Assembly: GCF_000223985.1 (NCBI RefSeq)
Contig: NZ_AFWV01000010.1
Coordinates: forward strand, 186,001 to 250,000
DNA from: Thiocapsa marina 5811
GTDB lineage: Bacteria; Pseudomonadota; Gammaproteobacteria; Chromatiales; Chromatiaceae
Reading direction: 5' to 3'
Length of the DNA stretch: 64,000 nucleotides
The notes beneath the pieces were generated by a model, which was given only the letters and a program-made list of their open reading frames with translations, was not told the origin of the DNA and did no database searches. Both the position numbers and the translations under genes were made by a program. Of this stretch, positions 18,077-26,823 are shown piece by piece. Every line of letters starts with the position of its first letter. Within the stretch, counting starts at the first letter, position 1.

Positions 18077-18161
18077 TTCGAGACCGTCCGCGATCATTTT
18101 CGTTGTCGTCATCGACCATCAAGACGACCACTATTACGATGACGACAACGAAAGGTCTCGA
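18077..18161. terminator. Long hairpin between convergent genes
   Basis: TTTCGTTGTCGTCATCG (18098-18114) pairs perfectly with 18136-18152, loop about 21 bases. An outer stem TCGAGACC (18078-18085) pairs with GGTCTCGA (18154-18161), with a 12-base bulge on the left. It separates the methyltransferase (+) from the TPR gene (-), so a two-way terminator is likely. No strong T tract follows. Confidence 0.6.
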
Positions 18162-18205
18162 TACATCTGCCGCGCCGCAGAGGAGAGACTCGTCAATCCC
18201 GATCA

Positions 18206-18766
18206 CTACTCCTCGATCAGATCCAATAAGCGGGTCGCCTCCTGACCGACACCCGTATCGGCACCGAGATCGCGTGCGCGCTCGAGAGCCGTGCGCGCCT
18301 CGACCGTATCGCCGGCCTGCAGGCTCACGAATCCGAGGGTCAGCCAGATGCGCTGGTGGTTCGCGTCCTTGGCCGCGCCGGCACGTAGTTGCGTCAGCGC
18401 CCCATCGGGGTCGCCCATGTAATGCAGCGCCAACCCGAGATCGTTGTGGGCCTCGACGTCGCCCGGCCGAAGCTCGAGCAAACGGCGATAGATGGGCACG
18501 GCCTCGGTGTAGCGACGCTCCACAAAGAGCGCGTCGGCTTGCTGCGCCAGGAGATCGGGGTTGGTCTCGGTGATGGTCTGCGGGATCGCGGTCGGCGCCG
18601 GGCGCGGAGTGGTCTGAGTAGGCAGCCCATGGGGAGCGGCCGCGGCGACGGCAGGGCGCGCAGCGTCGCGAATGTAGTAGTCGCGCGTGACCGCAAAAAC
18701 CGTGAAACCGTAGAAGAACAAGAACACGGCGAAGAGCAGCCACTGCAGCGGGGAGAGTCTGGGCAT
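18206..18766 (-). CDS. Membrane-anchored TPR protein
   Basis: A 186-residue protein. Residues about 6-28 form one membrane helix (LQWLLFAVFLFFYGFTVFAV). A Pro/Ala/Thr-rich linker follows (residues 35-65), then three TPR units (DALFVERRYTEAVPIYRRLL, AHNDLGLALHYMGDPDGALT, IWLTLGFVSLQAGDTVEART). TPR domains bind partner proteins, and the anchor suggests assembly work at the membrane. No neighbour gives a specific role. Confidence 0.8.
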   Translation of the reverse strand: MPRLSPLQWLLFAVFLFFYGFTVFAVTRDYYIRDAARPAVAAAAPHGLPTQTTPRPAPTAIPQTITETNPDLLAQQADALFVERRYTEAVPIYRRLLELRPGDVEAHNDLGLALHYMGDPDGALTQLRAGAAKDANHQRIWLTLGFVSLQAGDTVEARTALERARDLGADTGVGQEATRLLDLIEE

Positions 18767-19125
18767 GGTGTCGAAACGGCTGTCGGAGGAGAGGTCGAAC
18801 GATCCTAGGAACCCCGGCCGGGGCTGTCAAACCGTGCATTCGTGCAGCAGAGATCCCTCGGGCGGTGCGATAAACCCAAATGGAGCAGTCCAACCCTGCC
18901 GCCGTTACGTTTCGTAGCCGATGGGGTGCAAGGGAATTAACCGTATAAACATCTCTGACTCAGACCGGCGCCGTCAGCGGGTGGAGCGACCAACGCTGAT
19001 GTGGCCTTGGATGCAATAATCGGCGATCGGCGGTTCCTAGCGCACGATCGGCTGGGCCGCCGACGGGTTTGACAGTCCCAACGTCCCGCTGAACCCTATC
19101 CAGATCGCCATGAGATCCCGTTTCC
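18767..19125. other. Intergenic region without recognised features
   Basis: About 360 bases between the TPR gene and the end of the ATP-grasp gene, both on the minus strand. I see no gene, strong hairpin or repeat. It presumably holds the promoter of the TPR gene. Confidence 0.4.
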
Positions 19126-20406
19126 TCAAAGCGCACTCCTGGACCAGATCCTCGATAACCACCCCCGAACTTTGCGCGCCCGCCGTTCAATAATCTCCCC
19201 GAGGCGCCGGCCTTCCGCAATTATGGTCGGAACCGGGTCGGACCACCAGAAGAAAGGGAGTGTGGCGGGATGTCGGTGGCTCAAAAGCCAGCGATAGAAT
19301 GGCGATCGGGATGCATTTGGCATGTCCCGCCAAGCCAAGAAGTCTTCAAACGGATACCAAAGTCTCTTACCGACACGGTAGTGGATAAGCGGATCCTGTG
19401 GCCGTTCAGTCAGACGACTGTAGACCAGCATGGCGAGATCGAAACCGCTATCGGCAACCAGGCAGTTCGCTGCGGTGAAGCGGGCGTTGCATTCGATTAG
19501 CTTGAGCACGCCGTCACGTGGGTCGCGCTTGAACTCGACGTTGGCAAGTCCCCGCAGTCCAACATGCTCGAATAAACGTAGTGAGACCGGTATCAATTCT
19601 GGAATCCAGTCCGTCACATGACAGCAACCGATCCCGTGTACCGCCGGGTAGCGACGGATAATTCGCTTAGTGAAGTGAAAAAGAGGTCTCCCGTTTTCGT
19701 CGAGATAAGTGTAGTAACTGCATAGCAAGTCGTCGCCGCCGGGAATCATTTCGACGAGCATCACATCGACGCCCCCTTGCAGGACCTTGCGGAACAACTG
19801 CATTAGCTCGGAAAAGTCGCGGGCGATAAAGAGTTTCTCACCAAAACGTTTTTGAGATTCATGCGACAGCTCCGGTTTCACCACCAGGGGATAGACGAGC
19901 TCGTTTCGGACCTCTTCCAACTGCCGATCGTTTTGCGGTGTCCAATACCTCGGCGTCGCCACACCCGCCGCCGTGGCTGCTCGGTATGTACACAATTTAT
20001 TCAGCATGCACAGCTGTGCGGTCGGGTTCATCGCGTCGAGTCGAAACTTCCGACCCAACTCTGCGTGATGCTCTGCGAGAATTTGGATCGCTCGATCGCT
20101 GCATGCGAGAAGCACGGCGCCACGTAGATGGTTCGAGTCATCGCTAAGAAGATACCGGGTCCATGCACGCTCGAGGGAGCTTTCCGAGGGAACGGAAAGG
20201 CTTTCGGCGAAGCGCGAGTAGCAGACATGCTCCTTGGCACCATTAATAGCGTAGACCTTTACCCCGCGCTTGCCGAGGAGTCGCGCAACGGAAAGCGCAT
20301 TGGCGCCGCCTCCAAGTATAATCGCGGGCGGACTGCTCAGCGAAGACGACCAAACGCGAACACGCCCAGCCCTCTGCACAACCGATTCAACGGCGGTCAC
20401 GCACAA
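19126..20406 (-). CDS. ATP-grasp domain protein (carboxylate-amine ligase-like)
   Basis: A protein of up to 426 residues. A Rossmann-like pre-ATP-grasp part comes first (PPAIILGGGANALSVARLLG). The ATP-grasp core follows: LNKLCTYRAATAAGVATPRY, YPLVVKPELSHESQKRF for the ATP-binding lysine, VMLVEMIPGGDD, and LKLIECNARFTAANCL with the metal-binding Glu and Asn. Such enzymes join a carboxylate to an amine through an acyl phosphate, as D-aspartate ligases do. The substrate is unknown. The start is uncertain: a stop lies 9 codons before a TTG at 20406, and only TTG or GTG starts fit. It is the last gene of a possible trio with the RraA-like and dehydrogenase genes. Confidence 0.8.
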   Translation of the reverse strand: MCVTAVESVVQRAGRVRVWSSSLSSPPAIILGGGANALSVARLLGKRGVKVYAINGAKEHVCYSRFAESLSVPSESSLERAWTRYLLSDDSNHLRGAVLLACSDRAIQILAEHHAELGRKFRLDAMNPTAQLCMLNKLCTYRAATAAGVATPRYWTPQNDRQLEEVRNELVYPLVVKPELSHESQKRFGEKLFIARDFSELMQLFRKVLQGGVDVMLVEMIPGGDDLLCSYYTYLDENGRPLFHFTKRIIRRYPAVHGIGCCHVTDWIPELIPVSLRLFEHVGLRGLANVEFKRDPRDGVLKLIECNARFTAANCLVADSGFDLAMLVYSRLTERPQDPLIHYRVGKRLWYPFEDFLAWRDMPNASRSPFYRWLLSHRHPATLPFFWWSDPVPTIIAEGRRLGEIIERRARKVRGWLSRIWSRSAL

Positions 20407-20704
20407 AACCGCCGGTCTGTGGGCATTCGGTTACGACCATTTGCTTTGCGCCATAAGCAAGTCCCCGCAGGCTTCATGCGGCTTTTACAGGAGATCACGC
20501 CATTTGCGCTCCTCACCAGAAAACTCAGTCATCAAATCAGCAACTTGAACCGAACGACTCCACCAGTGATCACCGTCGCCATAGAAAGCTTCGACTGGCA
20601 TTTTCGATCAAAAAATCACCAGGATGCTCAGGAATCTGACTGGCTAGCGGCCATTTAGTGCAGCCAACAGAATGTTGGACACGTCAGCGGCAGCTTCGAA
20701 TCGA
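20407..20704. other. Spacer between RraA-like and ATP-grasp genes
   Basis: About 300 bases, unusually long inside what otherwise looks like an operon. It contains a 38-codon minus-strand frame (20485-20601, starting MPVEAFYGDGDHWW) that may be the remnant of a lost gene. No terminator is clear. Confidence 0.4.
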
Positions 20705-21433
20705 CTACTTTTGTGATTTTTTTGAAGATATTGGACACGAACCTTTTTCAAGTATTCTATCCACCCATTCGTTCGAGAAGTTGCCGCGCCGCACCGACTC
20801 GAAATACTCGGAATTGGCATTCTTATGCTGCACAAGCCTTTCCAGAAGCTCGCGGACAATCGCGTTCGGCACAATCACCAGACCGGCCGGGTCGCCGACC
20901 AACAAATCACCCGGATTGACGACGATTCCACCGCAACAAATTGGATAGTTGATCTCACCCGGCCCTCGATGGAGCGGACCAAAAGGCGTTGTTCCACGTG
21001 CGAACACAGGCATATCACTACGCGCGATTCCGGGTAAGTCCCGAATCAATCCATCTACAACGAAGCCGGCGACGCCGCGATGCTTCGCCTTCGTGCAGAT
21101 CAGGTCGCCCAAGACCGCGTTCGTCGCGGATCGGCCCGTATCGATGACAACGACGTCTCCGGGGCGGGCGATGTCGAGCGACTTGTGGACCATTAGATTG
21201 TCGCCCGGAAAACACTTTACGGTGAGTGCCGGGCCGCATACGAAATGAGTAGGCCCAGTCAGACAGCGAATTTCAGGATCGACACAGTATAGGCGGTTGA
21301 GCAAGTCCGAGATGTCCGGTGTCGGGAAATCGCGATAAGCGTCCATCAGCTTCCGCTCCGGACGCGAGATATCCGTATTGACCCGAAACCCAGGGCCGGC
21401 ATGCATTTCCGAGGATCGAGGTTCGTGCGACAT
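20705..21433 (-). CDS. RraA-like / HMG aldolase family protein
   Basis: A 242-residue protein of the RraA fold, which includes 4-hydroxy-4-methyl-2-oxoglutarate aldolases, oxaloacetate decarboxylases and the RNase E inhibitor RraA. Diagnostic parts are DISDLLNRLYCVDPEI, GPALTVKCFPGDNLMVH, the metal-site block GDLICTKAKHRGVAGFVVDG followed by LIRD, and GDLLVGDPAGLVIVP. Presence of the R-D pair after the glycine-rich loop suggests an active lyase rather than a pure RraA. It lies 22 bases after the dehydrogenase stop, so they are probably cotranscribed. A role in degrading or making a branched hydroxy acid is inference. Confidence 0.85.
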   Translation of the reverse strand: MSHEPRSSEMHAGPGFRVNTDISRPERKLMDAYRDFPTPDISDLLNRLYCVDPEIRCLTGPTHFVCGPALTVKCFPGDNLMVHKSLDIARPGDVVVIDTGRSATNAVLGDLICTKAKHRGVAGFVVDGLIRDLPGIARSDMPVFARGTTPFGPLHRGPGEINYPICCGGIVVNPGDLLVGDPAGLVIVPNAIVRELLERLVQHKNANSEYFESVRRGNFSNEWVDRILEKGSCPISSKKSQK

Positions 21434-21455
21434 CGTTGCCTAGCCTCTAGTGGGA

Positions 21456-22418
21456 TTATTCAACGCTTCTCTGACACGTTATTGAATCCGGAAGCTGCGA
21501 CTGCTTAAGCACTTCGCGTGCATGCAGCTCAGCAAGGATCTGAATGGCCGACCGTACGTTGTCGCTCGGGAGTCCGGCAGCGGAGATTTCGCCGATTACC
21601 TGCCGAGCTGACTCGATCATGCGTGGCCGCAAGCCGACATCGGCCACCATTTGTGCGGCCTCGCGCAGTTCCTGGACACGGCGAGGCGCATGTTGCGGGT
21701 AGGACGGCAAGGTGCGTTCGAGGATTGACATGAGGCCTGGATAGGCCTCGCCGCAAGAGGCAAAAAACGGCTCTAGCAAGTCGACCTCTCGAGCGGCAAG
21801 GCATACCTCGACGAGTAATGCCGTAACGCCTTTATTGACACCGGATATGAGCATCTTGAATGCCGATGCCGCACCAGCGCGATCGCCTAAGACGCGTGTC
21901 CGCGCTGCGCGTTCTAGAACCACCGCAACCGCGGGGGCCGAAGCGCCGCTCAGATAGATGGTCCCGAAGGTCGTGAGTTGAGCGGCCATTCCGTGGACGG
22001 CGCCGTCCACGAAGTCGACATCCGCATCGGCAAGCATTGACTCTATGTGAGCGACGGTCGCAGGTGCGATGGAGTTGAGATCGACGAAGCACTGCTGCCG
22101 AGCCTTGCCTGAGCGGCAAGCACAATACTCCTCTGCGACCTTCGGTGCGGAGTCAGGATGAACGGTCGACAAGACAATATCGGCAGAATCGACAAGTTGC
22201 TGAAGTGAATGAACAACTTCGAGCTGGGCGTGCCGACAAAGCTTCCGGGTACGTTTACTACGACCAGCAAGAGTGGTGATCGTCCGAAACCCTTGCTTTC
22301 TGAGGAGTCCGCCCAGGACGGAACCCATTTCGCCTGGATAGAGAACCCCCAAAGTCAACGGAACAACCTGCTCCGAGCCCATGTCTTTACGCGTAGTGTG
22401 GGCGTCGCTGTGTTTCAT
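21456..22418 (-). CDS. NAD(P)-binding dehydrogenase, 6-phosphogluconate dehydrogenase/DUF1932 type
   Basis: A 320-residue beta-hydroxyacid dehydrogenase-like protein. The Rossmann loop is LGVLYPGEMGSVLGGLL (residues about 22-38) and a substrate-loop candidate is FVDLNSIAPATVAHIE. FVDGAVHGMA and FKMLISGVNKGVTALLVEV match the helix with the catalytic lysine (here in FKMLISG). The helical C-terminal domain is of DUF1932 type. It is probably the first gene of a minus-strand trio with the RraA-like and ATP-grasp genes. Which acid it oxidises is unknown. Confidence 0.85.
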   Translation of the reverse strand: MKHSDAHTTRKDMGSEQVVPLTLGVLYPGEMGSVLGGLLRKQGFRTITTLAGRSKRTRKLCRHAQLEVVHSLQQLVDSADIVLSTVHPDSAPKVAEEYCACRSGKARQQCFVDLNSIAPATVAHIESMLADADVDFVDGAVHGMAAQLTTFGTIYLSGASAPAVAVVLERAARTRVLGDRAGAASAFKMLISGVNKGVTALLVEVCLAAREVDLLEPFFASCGEAYPGLMSILERTLPSYPQHAPRRVQELREAAQMVADVGLRPRMIESARQVIGEISAAGLPSDNVRSAIQILAELHAREVLKQSQLPDSITCQRSVE

Positions 22419-22549
22419 GTCACTGAGATCACAGAGGGAGGGGCCAGGCGCCTTTCCGGGTCGATCATGGAACTACGTTGTGTTGATACATGTTAACGCT
22501 CATTCTCGAACCGGGATAGGTCGAGCGCAAAAAAAATGCTGCCCTCGCT

Positions 22550-23610
22550 TTTCTCCGGAATCTAATCGCGTTGTGCTCGGCGAGCACAAAACGCTTGAGA
22601 TCCAGGTCCACAGCGCCCTTGAGGGAACGCACTGCCACTGTTGCGGCAAGCCGATCGACCATGGCTACGGACTTGGTCAAGAGATCAAGCTACGTGATTT
22701 ACCCGTGTTCGATTACAACAGCGTCCTTGTTTTGCGACCCAAACGCTGTCAATGCCACTACTGCGAGGGGCGGCCGACAACGGGCCAGACGCTGTCCTGG
22801 TATACGGCACGCGCCTCGGTCACGAAGGCCTTCGAGCAGCAGGTGCTGCTCGAGTTGATCAACAGTACGCTCGAGGATGTGAGTCTCAAGCACGCCATCG
22901 GAGTCGATGCTCTGCATGGCATTCTGGATCGCCGCATAGAGCCCGAGGTCGATTGGAACGGGATCGAGACGCTGGAGGTCAGCGGTATCGACGAGGTCGC
23001 GTTGAAGAAGGGTCATCGCGATTTTGTCGTCGTGATCAGTGCCTATGTGAAGGATCGGCTACCCGTCATCGTCCTGCTACCCGAGCGGAACAGGCCGCCA
23101 TGGAGGCGTTTTTTCGAATTATTTACAAGCACTTATGGTGCAGCATCGCGGTCGTCTGCTCGGACCTCCACCAAGGCTTCATCGGTGCCGCGAAGGCCGT
23201 GTTCGGCAAACGCGCCCTCATCTGCGCGGACCGCTGTCATGTCGCTCGCTTGTATCGCGAGAGCGTGGAGACCCTGCGCAAGCGCGAACTTAAGCGGCTG
23301 CGTCGCACGCTCTCCAAAGCGTCCCTCGATGAGCTCGAGAACGCGCATTGGGTCCTGCGGCATCGTCGCGCCGACCTGAATGCCGACTAGCGTCGCCTGC
23401 TCAATCGCCTCTTCGCCCACTCCCCGAAACTCAAAGATGCGCATGAAGCCTGCGAGGCCTTCACCGCCATCTACGACAGTCGCCTGTCCAAAGGTCAAAG
23501 GAAGCGCAAACTGCGCGGCTGGATGCGCCGCATCACCAACCGCAAGCTCACGTGTTTCAATCGTTTTCTCGGCACGCTCGAGAACCGCTTCGCCGATCCC
23601 GGTCGTTTGG
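22550..23610 (+). pseudogene. ISL3-family transposase remnant
   Basis: The N-terminal zinc-finger-like part reads THCHCCGKPIDHGYG. The DDE domain begins with SGIDEVALKKGHRDFVVVIS, then shifts frame near 23100 and continues as AVVCSDLHQGFIGAAKAVFG and ICADRCHVARLYRESVE. A TAG at 23388-23390 interrupts it, and the rest (RRITNRKLTCFNRFLGTLEN) ends near 23610 without the usual C-terminus. Start, middle and end are all damaged, so it is inactive. Ends are approximate, as no terminal repeats were recognised. Confidence 0.85.
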
Positions 23611-23614
23611 ACGG

Positions 23615-23887
23615 TTACCCCGTTGCGTCACCGGCCCCGGCGTCACTGTTGGCGCTCCCGGGCTCGGTCTGCTGCTCCATCCCGCTCGGCTTGAACTTCG
23701 GTCTCGCCTTCTCGCCCTCAAGCACCGCGATCTGGTCGCGCAACTGTTGGATCAGCTCGGCTTGCCGGCGCTGTTCTTCCAGCAACCGGTCGATCCGCAC
23801 CACCGGCACCTCGACCAGCGGCGTACGGTCCGCTTCATCAATCACTGGTAATGGATTCGGGTCAGTCATACTCGACGGATGAAGCAC
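23615..23887 (-). pseudogene. N-terminal fragment of another transposase
   Basis: A 90-codon frame with IDRLLEEQRRQAELIQQLRD, a coiled coil, then EGEKARPKFKPSGMEQQTEP. This resembles the N-terminal coiled-coil leader of IS66-like transposases. The catalytic domain is missing, cut where the ISL3 remnant ends. Intact copies likely exist elsewhere in the genome. Confidence 0.6.
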
Positions 23888-24339
23888 TCAGGGGTGTAAG
23901 CTTGTCTTTAAGTGCAGCTTATTCTCGTAGCTTAGTGGTATCCTTTCCGCTACCTTTTGAGAAATTACCTTCGTTCGGCGTAAGTCGAAAGAAAAGTAAA
24001 GGAAAGGGAATCGAAGATGAGGTGTTGAACTTGGGCTATCAGAGGCTTTCTGACAGCGCAAAAGGCTCATTACTGAGGTATTGTCCGGCTCACGCCGTGC
24101 CGTCCACTATTAGGGACGCACCCTGACAACCGTCCAACTTCGCTTTCCAGGGCCGAGCCCTCGGGAGGCAAACGTCACGCGAAACAACCTGGTCTGCTTG
24201 CAGACGATTGAGCTTTCGAGAGGATCAGGATTGCACAGGGATCCGGCTCGGAGAATCGGAGACCAAAAAAAGGTCGCGACGACAGGGTGTGTAGCTGCCG
24301 TGGCGACCAACTGGCTTGCTGCCCGGGTGTGGCTCCGAT
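23888..24339. other. Gene-free region between IS debris and KdpF-like gene
   Basis: About 450 bases with only short unconvincing frames. In a normal kdp operon, kdpA would start here on the minus strand, but I find no KdpA-like sequence. Confidence 0.45.
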
Positions 24340-24495
24340 TTAGGACCGGCAGTCGGATCCATCGGTCTTGTCGGTACCACGTATGCGTGAAGGACGAGCG
24401 CCACCGGCGTCGTCGCGGTTGATGAGCGCGACCAAAAAACCGGCGCAGAGAACCGCCGCGACCAAGCCCGTGATCGTCAGTGCATCGAAGCTCAT
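24340..24495 (-). CDS. Small KdpF-like single-pass membrane peptide (orphan)
   Basis: A 51-residue peptide with one membrane helix: LTITGLVAAVLCAGFLVALI at residues 6-25, then NRDD. The ITG start of the helix and the ALI-N exit resemble KdpF, the roughly 29-residue stabilising subunit of the potassium pump KdpFABC. The charged 25-residue tail is longer than usual. AGAGGGGAG lies about 6 bases before the ATG, a strong ribosome site. No kdpA follows. It is divergent from a two-component regulator. It could also be another small membrane protein, such as a CydX-like one. Confidence 0.5.
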   Translation of the reverse strand: MSFDALTITGLVAAVLCAGFLVALINRDDAGGARPSRIRGTDKTDGSDCRS

Positions 24496-24689
24496 GCGTG
24501 CTCCCCTCTATCCGTCGGATGACTGCTCCAAGAATCCGCAGGGCCGGGGGTCTGAAGACAACACGACCACTGGCCTGCGCGTACGGGTTTATCTTGCGCC
24601 AAGGGCATCAATAGAGTATTTCAGTCAGCTCTAATGTTGTTACAAGTTGTTACAGTCGCCTGACGTCGGGCGAACGGGACCACGCGGAA

Positions 24690-25406
24690 ATGCCCGATAC
24701 ACCGATCCAGATCCTGGTTGTCGACGACGATTCGGCCTTGCGCGCTCTGCTGGGAGATTATCTCGCCGGAGAGGGCTTCAGCGTTGCAGGGGCCGAGGAC
24801 GGCGTAGCGATGGATGCCTGGTTGGCGGAGCATGAGACTGACCTGGTCATCCTCGACCTGATGCTCCCCGGCGAGGACGGTCTGACCTTGGCGCGTCGAC
24901 TGCGTGCGCGCGCGGACACCCCGATCATCATGCTGTCGGCCCGCGGCGACGATATCGATCGGATCGTCGGCCTGGAGGTCGGTGCCGACGACTACATGCC
25001 CAAGCCCTTCAATCCGCGGGAGCTGCTGGCGCGAATCCGTGCCGTGTTGCGCCGTCGCGCCCCGAGCGCGCCGCCTGAGCCCCGCGAGGACGAGGCCGTC
25101 ATCCGCTTCGGGCCCTATCGGCTCGACCTCGGCCAACGGGAGCTGCGACGCGGCGACGAGTCCGTCGTGCTCACCTCGGGCGAGCTCGAGCTGCTGCGCA
25201 TCCTTGCCGAGCATCCCGACCGCGTCTTGGATCGCGATCTGCTGCTCGACCTGCTCAAGGGCTACGAGCGCTCGCCCTTCGATCGCAGCATCGACGTGCA
25301 GATCGCGCGATTGCGCGCGAAGATCGAGCCGGATACGAAGCGCCCGCGCTACATCCGCACCATCTGGGGCAAGGGTTACATGTTCACGCCCGCCGGGGAC
25401 GCATGA
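24690..25406 (+). CDS. ompR: OmpR-family response regulator
   Basis: A 238-residue regulator. The receiver domain has the acidic pocket DDD near residue 12, the phosphoacceptor in LVILDLMLPGEDGL (about residue 55), and the lysine in YMPKPFNPRELL. The C-terminal winged helix ends DVQIARLRAKIEPDTKRPRY, IRTIWGKGYMF, the OmpR hallmark. The downstream kinase gene overlaps by 4 bases (ATGA) and is EnvZ-like, so the pair is most likely OmpR/EnvZ-type and may control envelope genes. It is divergent from the KdpF-like gene. Confidence 0.9.
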   Translation: MPDTPIQILVVDDDSALRALLGDYLAGEGFSVAGAEDGVAMDAWLAEHETDLVILDLMLPGEDGLTLARRLRARADTPIIMLSARGDDIDRIVGLEVGADDYMPKPFNPRELLARIRAVLRRRAPSAPPEPREDEAVIRFGPYRLDLGQRELRRGDESVVLTSGELELLRILAEHPDRVLDRDLLLDLLKGYERSPFDRSIDVQIARLRAKIEPDTKRPRYIRTIWGKGYMFTPAGDA

Positions 25407-26773
25407 AGCTCTTTGCGCGACTGATCCCTGCAAGCCTGTTCGGGCGCGCCTTGCTGACCTTGGTCTTCACCTTCGGCCTGTTCGGCCTCATCACCTTTTG
25501 GGTGATCGTCTCCTATGCCCTGGCGCCGGTCGCGCAGCGCTCCGCTTCGGATCTGGCGAGCATCATGGTGCTCTCGGCGCGGACCCTTCGCCAGCTCCCG
25601 GCGGAGATGCGCGACGACTATCGCACCAGGCTGGCCCGGGAGTACCAGATCCGACTCGCCGAGGAGCGTCCGCTCACGGACGTGAACCACTTTTTCTTCC
25701 CTTACATCGGCCAGCTCAAACGCGCCTTGGGAGACCGACTCGGCGGCGAGGTGGAGATCGTCACGAGTGTCGCCAACAGCGAGCGGTGGTTCTGGGTCGC
25801 ACTCGACGCAGGCGGCGACACGGTCTGGGCAGGGTTCCCTCGAAGCCGGGTCGAGACACGCCCGATCGAAGGACTGTCGGTCATTATCGGTGTCGCCGTG
25901 CTTTTAATCGTGGGAAGCGCGGTGATTCTCGCCGGACGCGTCACCCAGCCGCTGAATCGCCTCTCCAAGGCCGCCGAGCAGGTCGCGCTCGGCTACTCGC
26001 CCGCCGTCTTGTCCGAAAGCGGCCCCAAAGAGCTCGCGAACCTCGCGCGCCAGTTCAATGCCACCAGTCGACGTATCCGCGAGCTGATCGCCAACCGCAC
26101 TCTGCTGCTCGCCGGGATCTCGCACGACCTGCGCACGCCGCTGACGCGCCTGCGTCTCGCCCTGGAGATGCTGCCGCGCGGCACCGCGCCGGCGCTCGTC
26201 GCCCGGATGGAGCGCGACATCGAGGAGATGAACGCGCTCATCACGCAGGCAATCGATTTCGGGAAAAGCCTCGAAACAGGAAATCGCGAGGAGATCGAGC
26301 TCGCCGCCTTGATCGACGACCTGGTAGCCGGTCGGCCGCGGGTGATCTGGCAACGCACTCGACCGTGTCGCTATCGCGTCGACGCGCTCGCCTTGCGCCG
26401 CATCCTGACGAATCTTCTCGAAAACGCCCTGCGCTATAGTCAGGACCTGGTCGAGATCCATCTCGACTGCAAGATGGCGACGCCCGTGATCTACGTCCTC
26501 GATCGCGGACCGGGAATCCCGGAAGCCGAGCGGGAGGCCGTCTTTCGTCCCTACTACCGTCTTGAAACCTCGCGCAGCCGCCTGACCGGCGGCACGGGCT
26601 TGGGTCTCGCCGTGGCTTACCAGCTCGCCCTGTCCAACCAGATGGAGCTTCATCTGGACACGCGTCGCGGCGGCGGCACCGCAGCGAGCGTTCGCTTGCC
26701 GCCGCTCGAGCTCGAGATCGCGCGTGGACCGAGCAACGGCACGGCGGTTGACGCGCCGTCCGCGGGTGCCTAA
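25403..26773 (+). CDS. envZ: EnvZ-like sensor histidine kinase
   Basis: A 456-residue kinase. The two membrane helices are at about residues 15-40 and 158-178, with a periplasmic sensor between. HAMP follows (about 178-232). The H-box is LLLAGISHDLRTPLTRLRLA with His241 as phosphosite, matching EnvZ. The ATPase domain has LLENALRYSQ (N box), DRGPGIP (G1) and GGTGLGLAVAYQLA (G2). Stop and start overlap with the regulator gene (ATGA). Length and order fit EnvZ. The stimulus is not shown by sequence. Confidence 0.9.
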   Translation: MKLFARLIPASLFGRALLTLVFTFGLFGLITFWVIVSYALAPVAQRSASDLASIMVLSARTLRQLPAEMRDDYRTRLAREYQIRLAEERPLTDVNHFFFPYIGQLKRALGDRLGGEVEIVTSVANSERWFWVALDAGGDTVWAGFPRSRVETRPIEGLSVIIGVAVLLIVGSAVILAGRVTQPLNRLSKAAEQVALGYSPAVLSESGPKELANLARQFNATSRRIRELIANRTLLLAGISHDLRTPLTRLRLALEMLPRGTAPALVARMERDIEEMNALITQAIDFGKSLETGNREEIELAALIDDLVAGRPRVIWQRTRPCRYRVDALALRRILTNLLENALRYSQDLVEIHLDCKMATPVIYVLDRGPGIPEAEREAVFRPYYRLETSRSRLTGGTGLGLAVAYQLALSNQMELHLDTRRGGGTAASVRLPPLELEIARGPSNGTAVDAPSAGA

Positions 26774-26823
26774 ATTCCGCCCTGACGTTCATCAATCCGC
26801 TCGACCACCCGGAGCCCTTTGCG

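Noticed and set aside
17949-18893. 314-codon minus-strand frame across the hairpin region and TPR gene
   Set aside because: Different frame from the TPR protein, Arg-rich, no motif.
20485-20601. 38-codon minus-strand frame in the spacer upstream of the ATP-grasp gene
   Set aside because: No clear ribosome site and too short to assign; may be a gene remnant, noted under the spacer.
23851-24126. 91-codon plus-strand frame after the ISL3 remnant
   Set aside because: No ribosome site or family pattern; overlaps the transposase fragment on the other strand.
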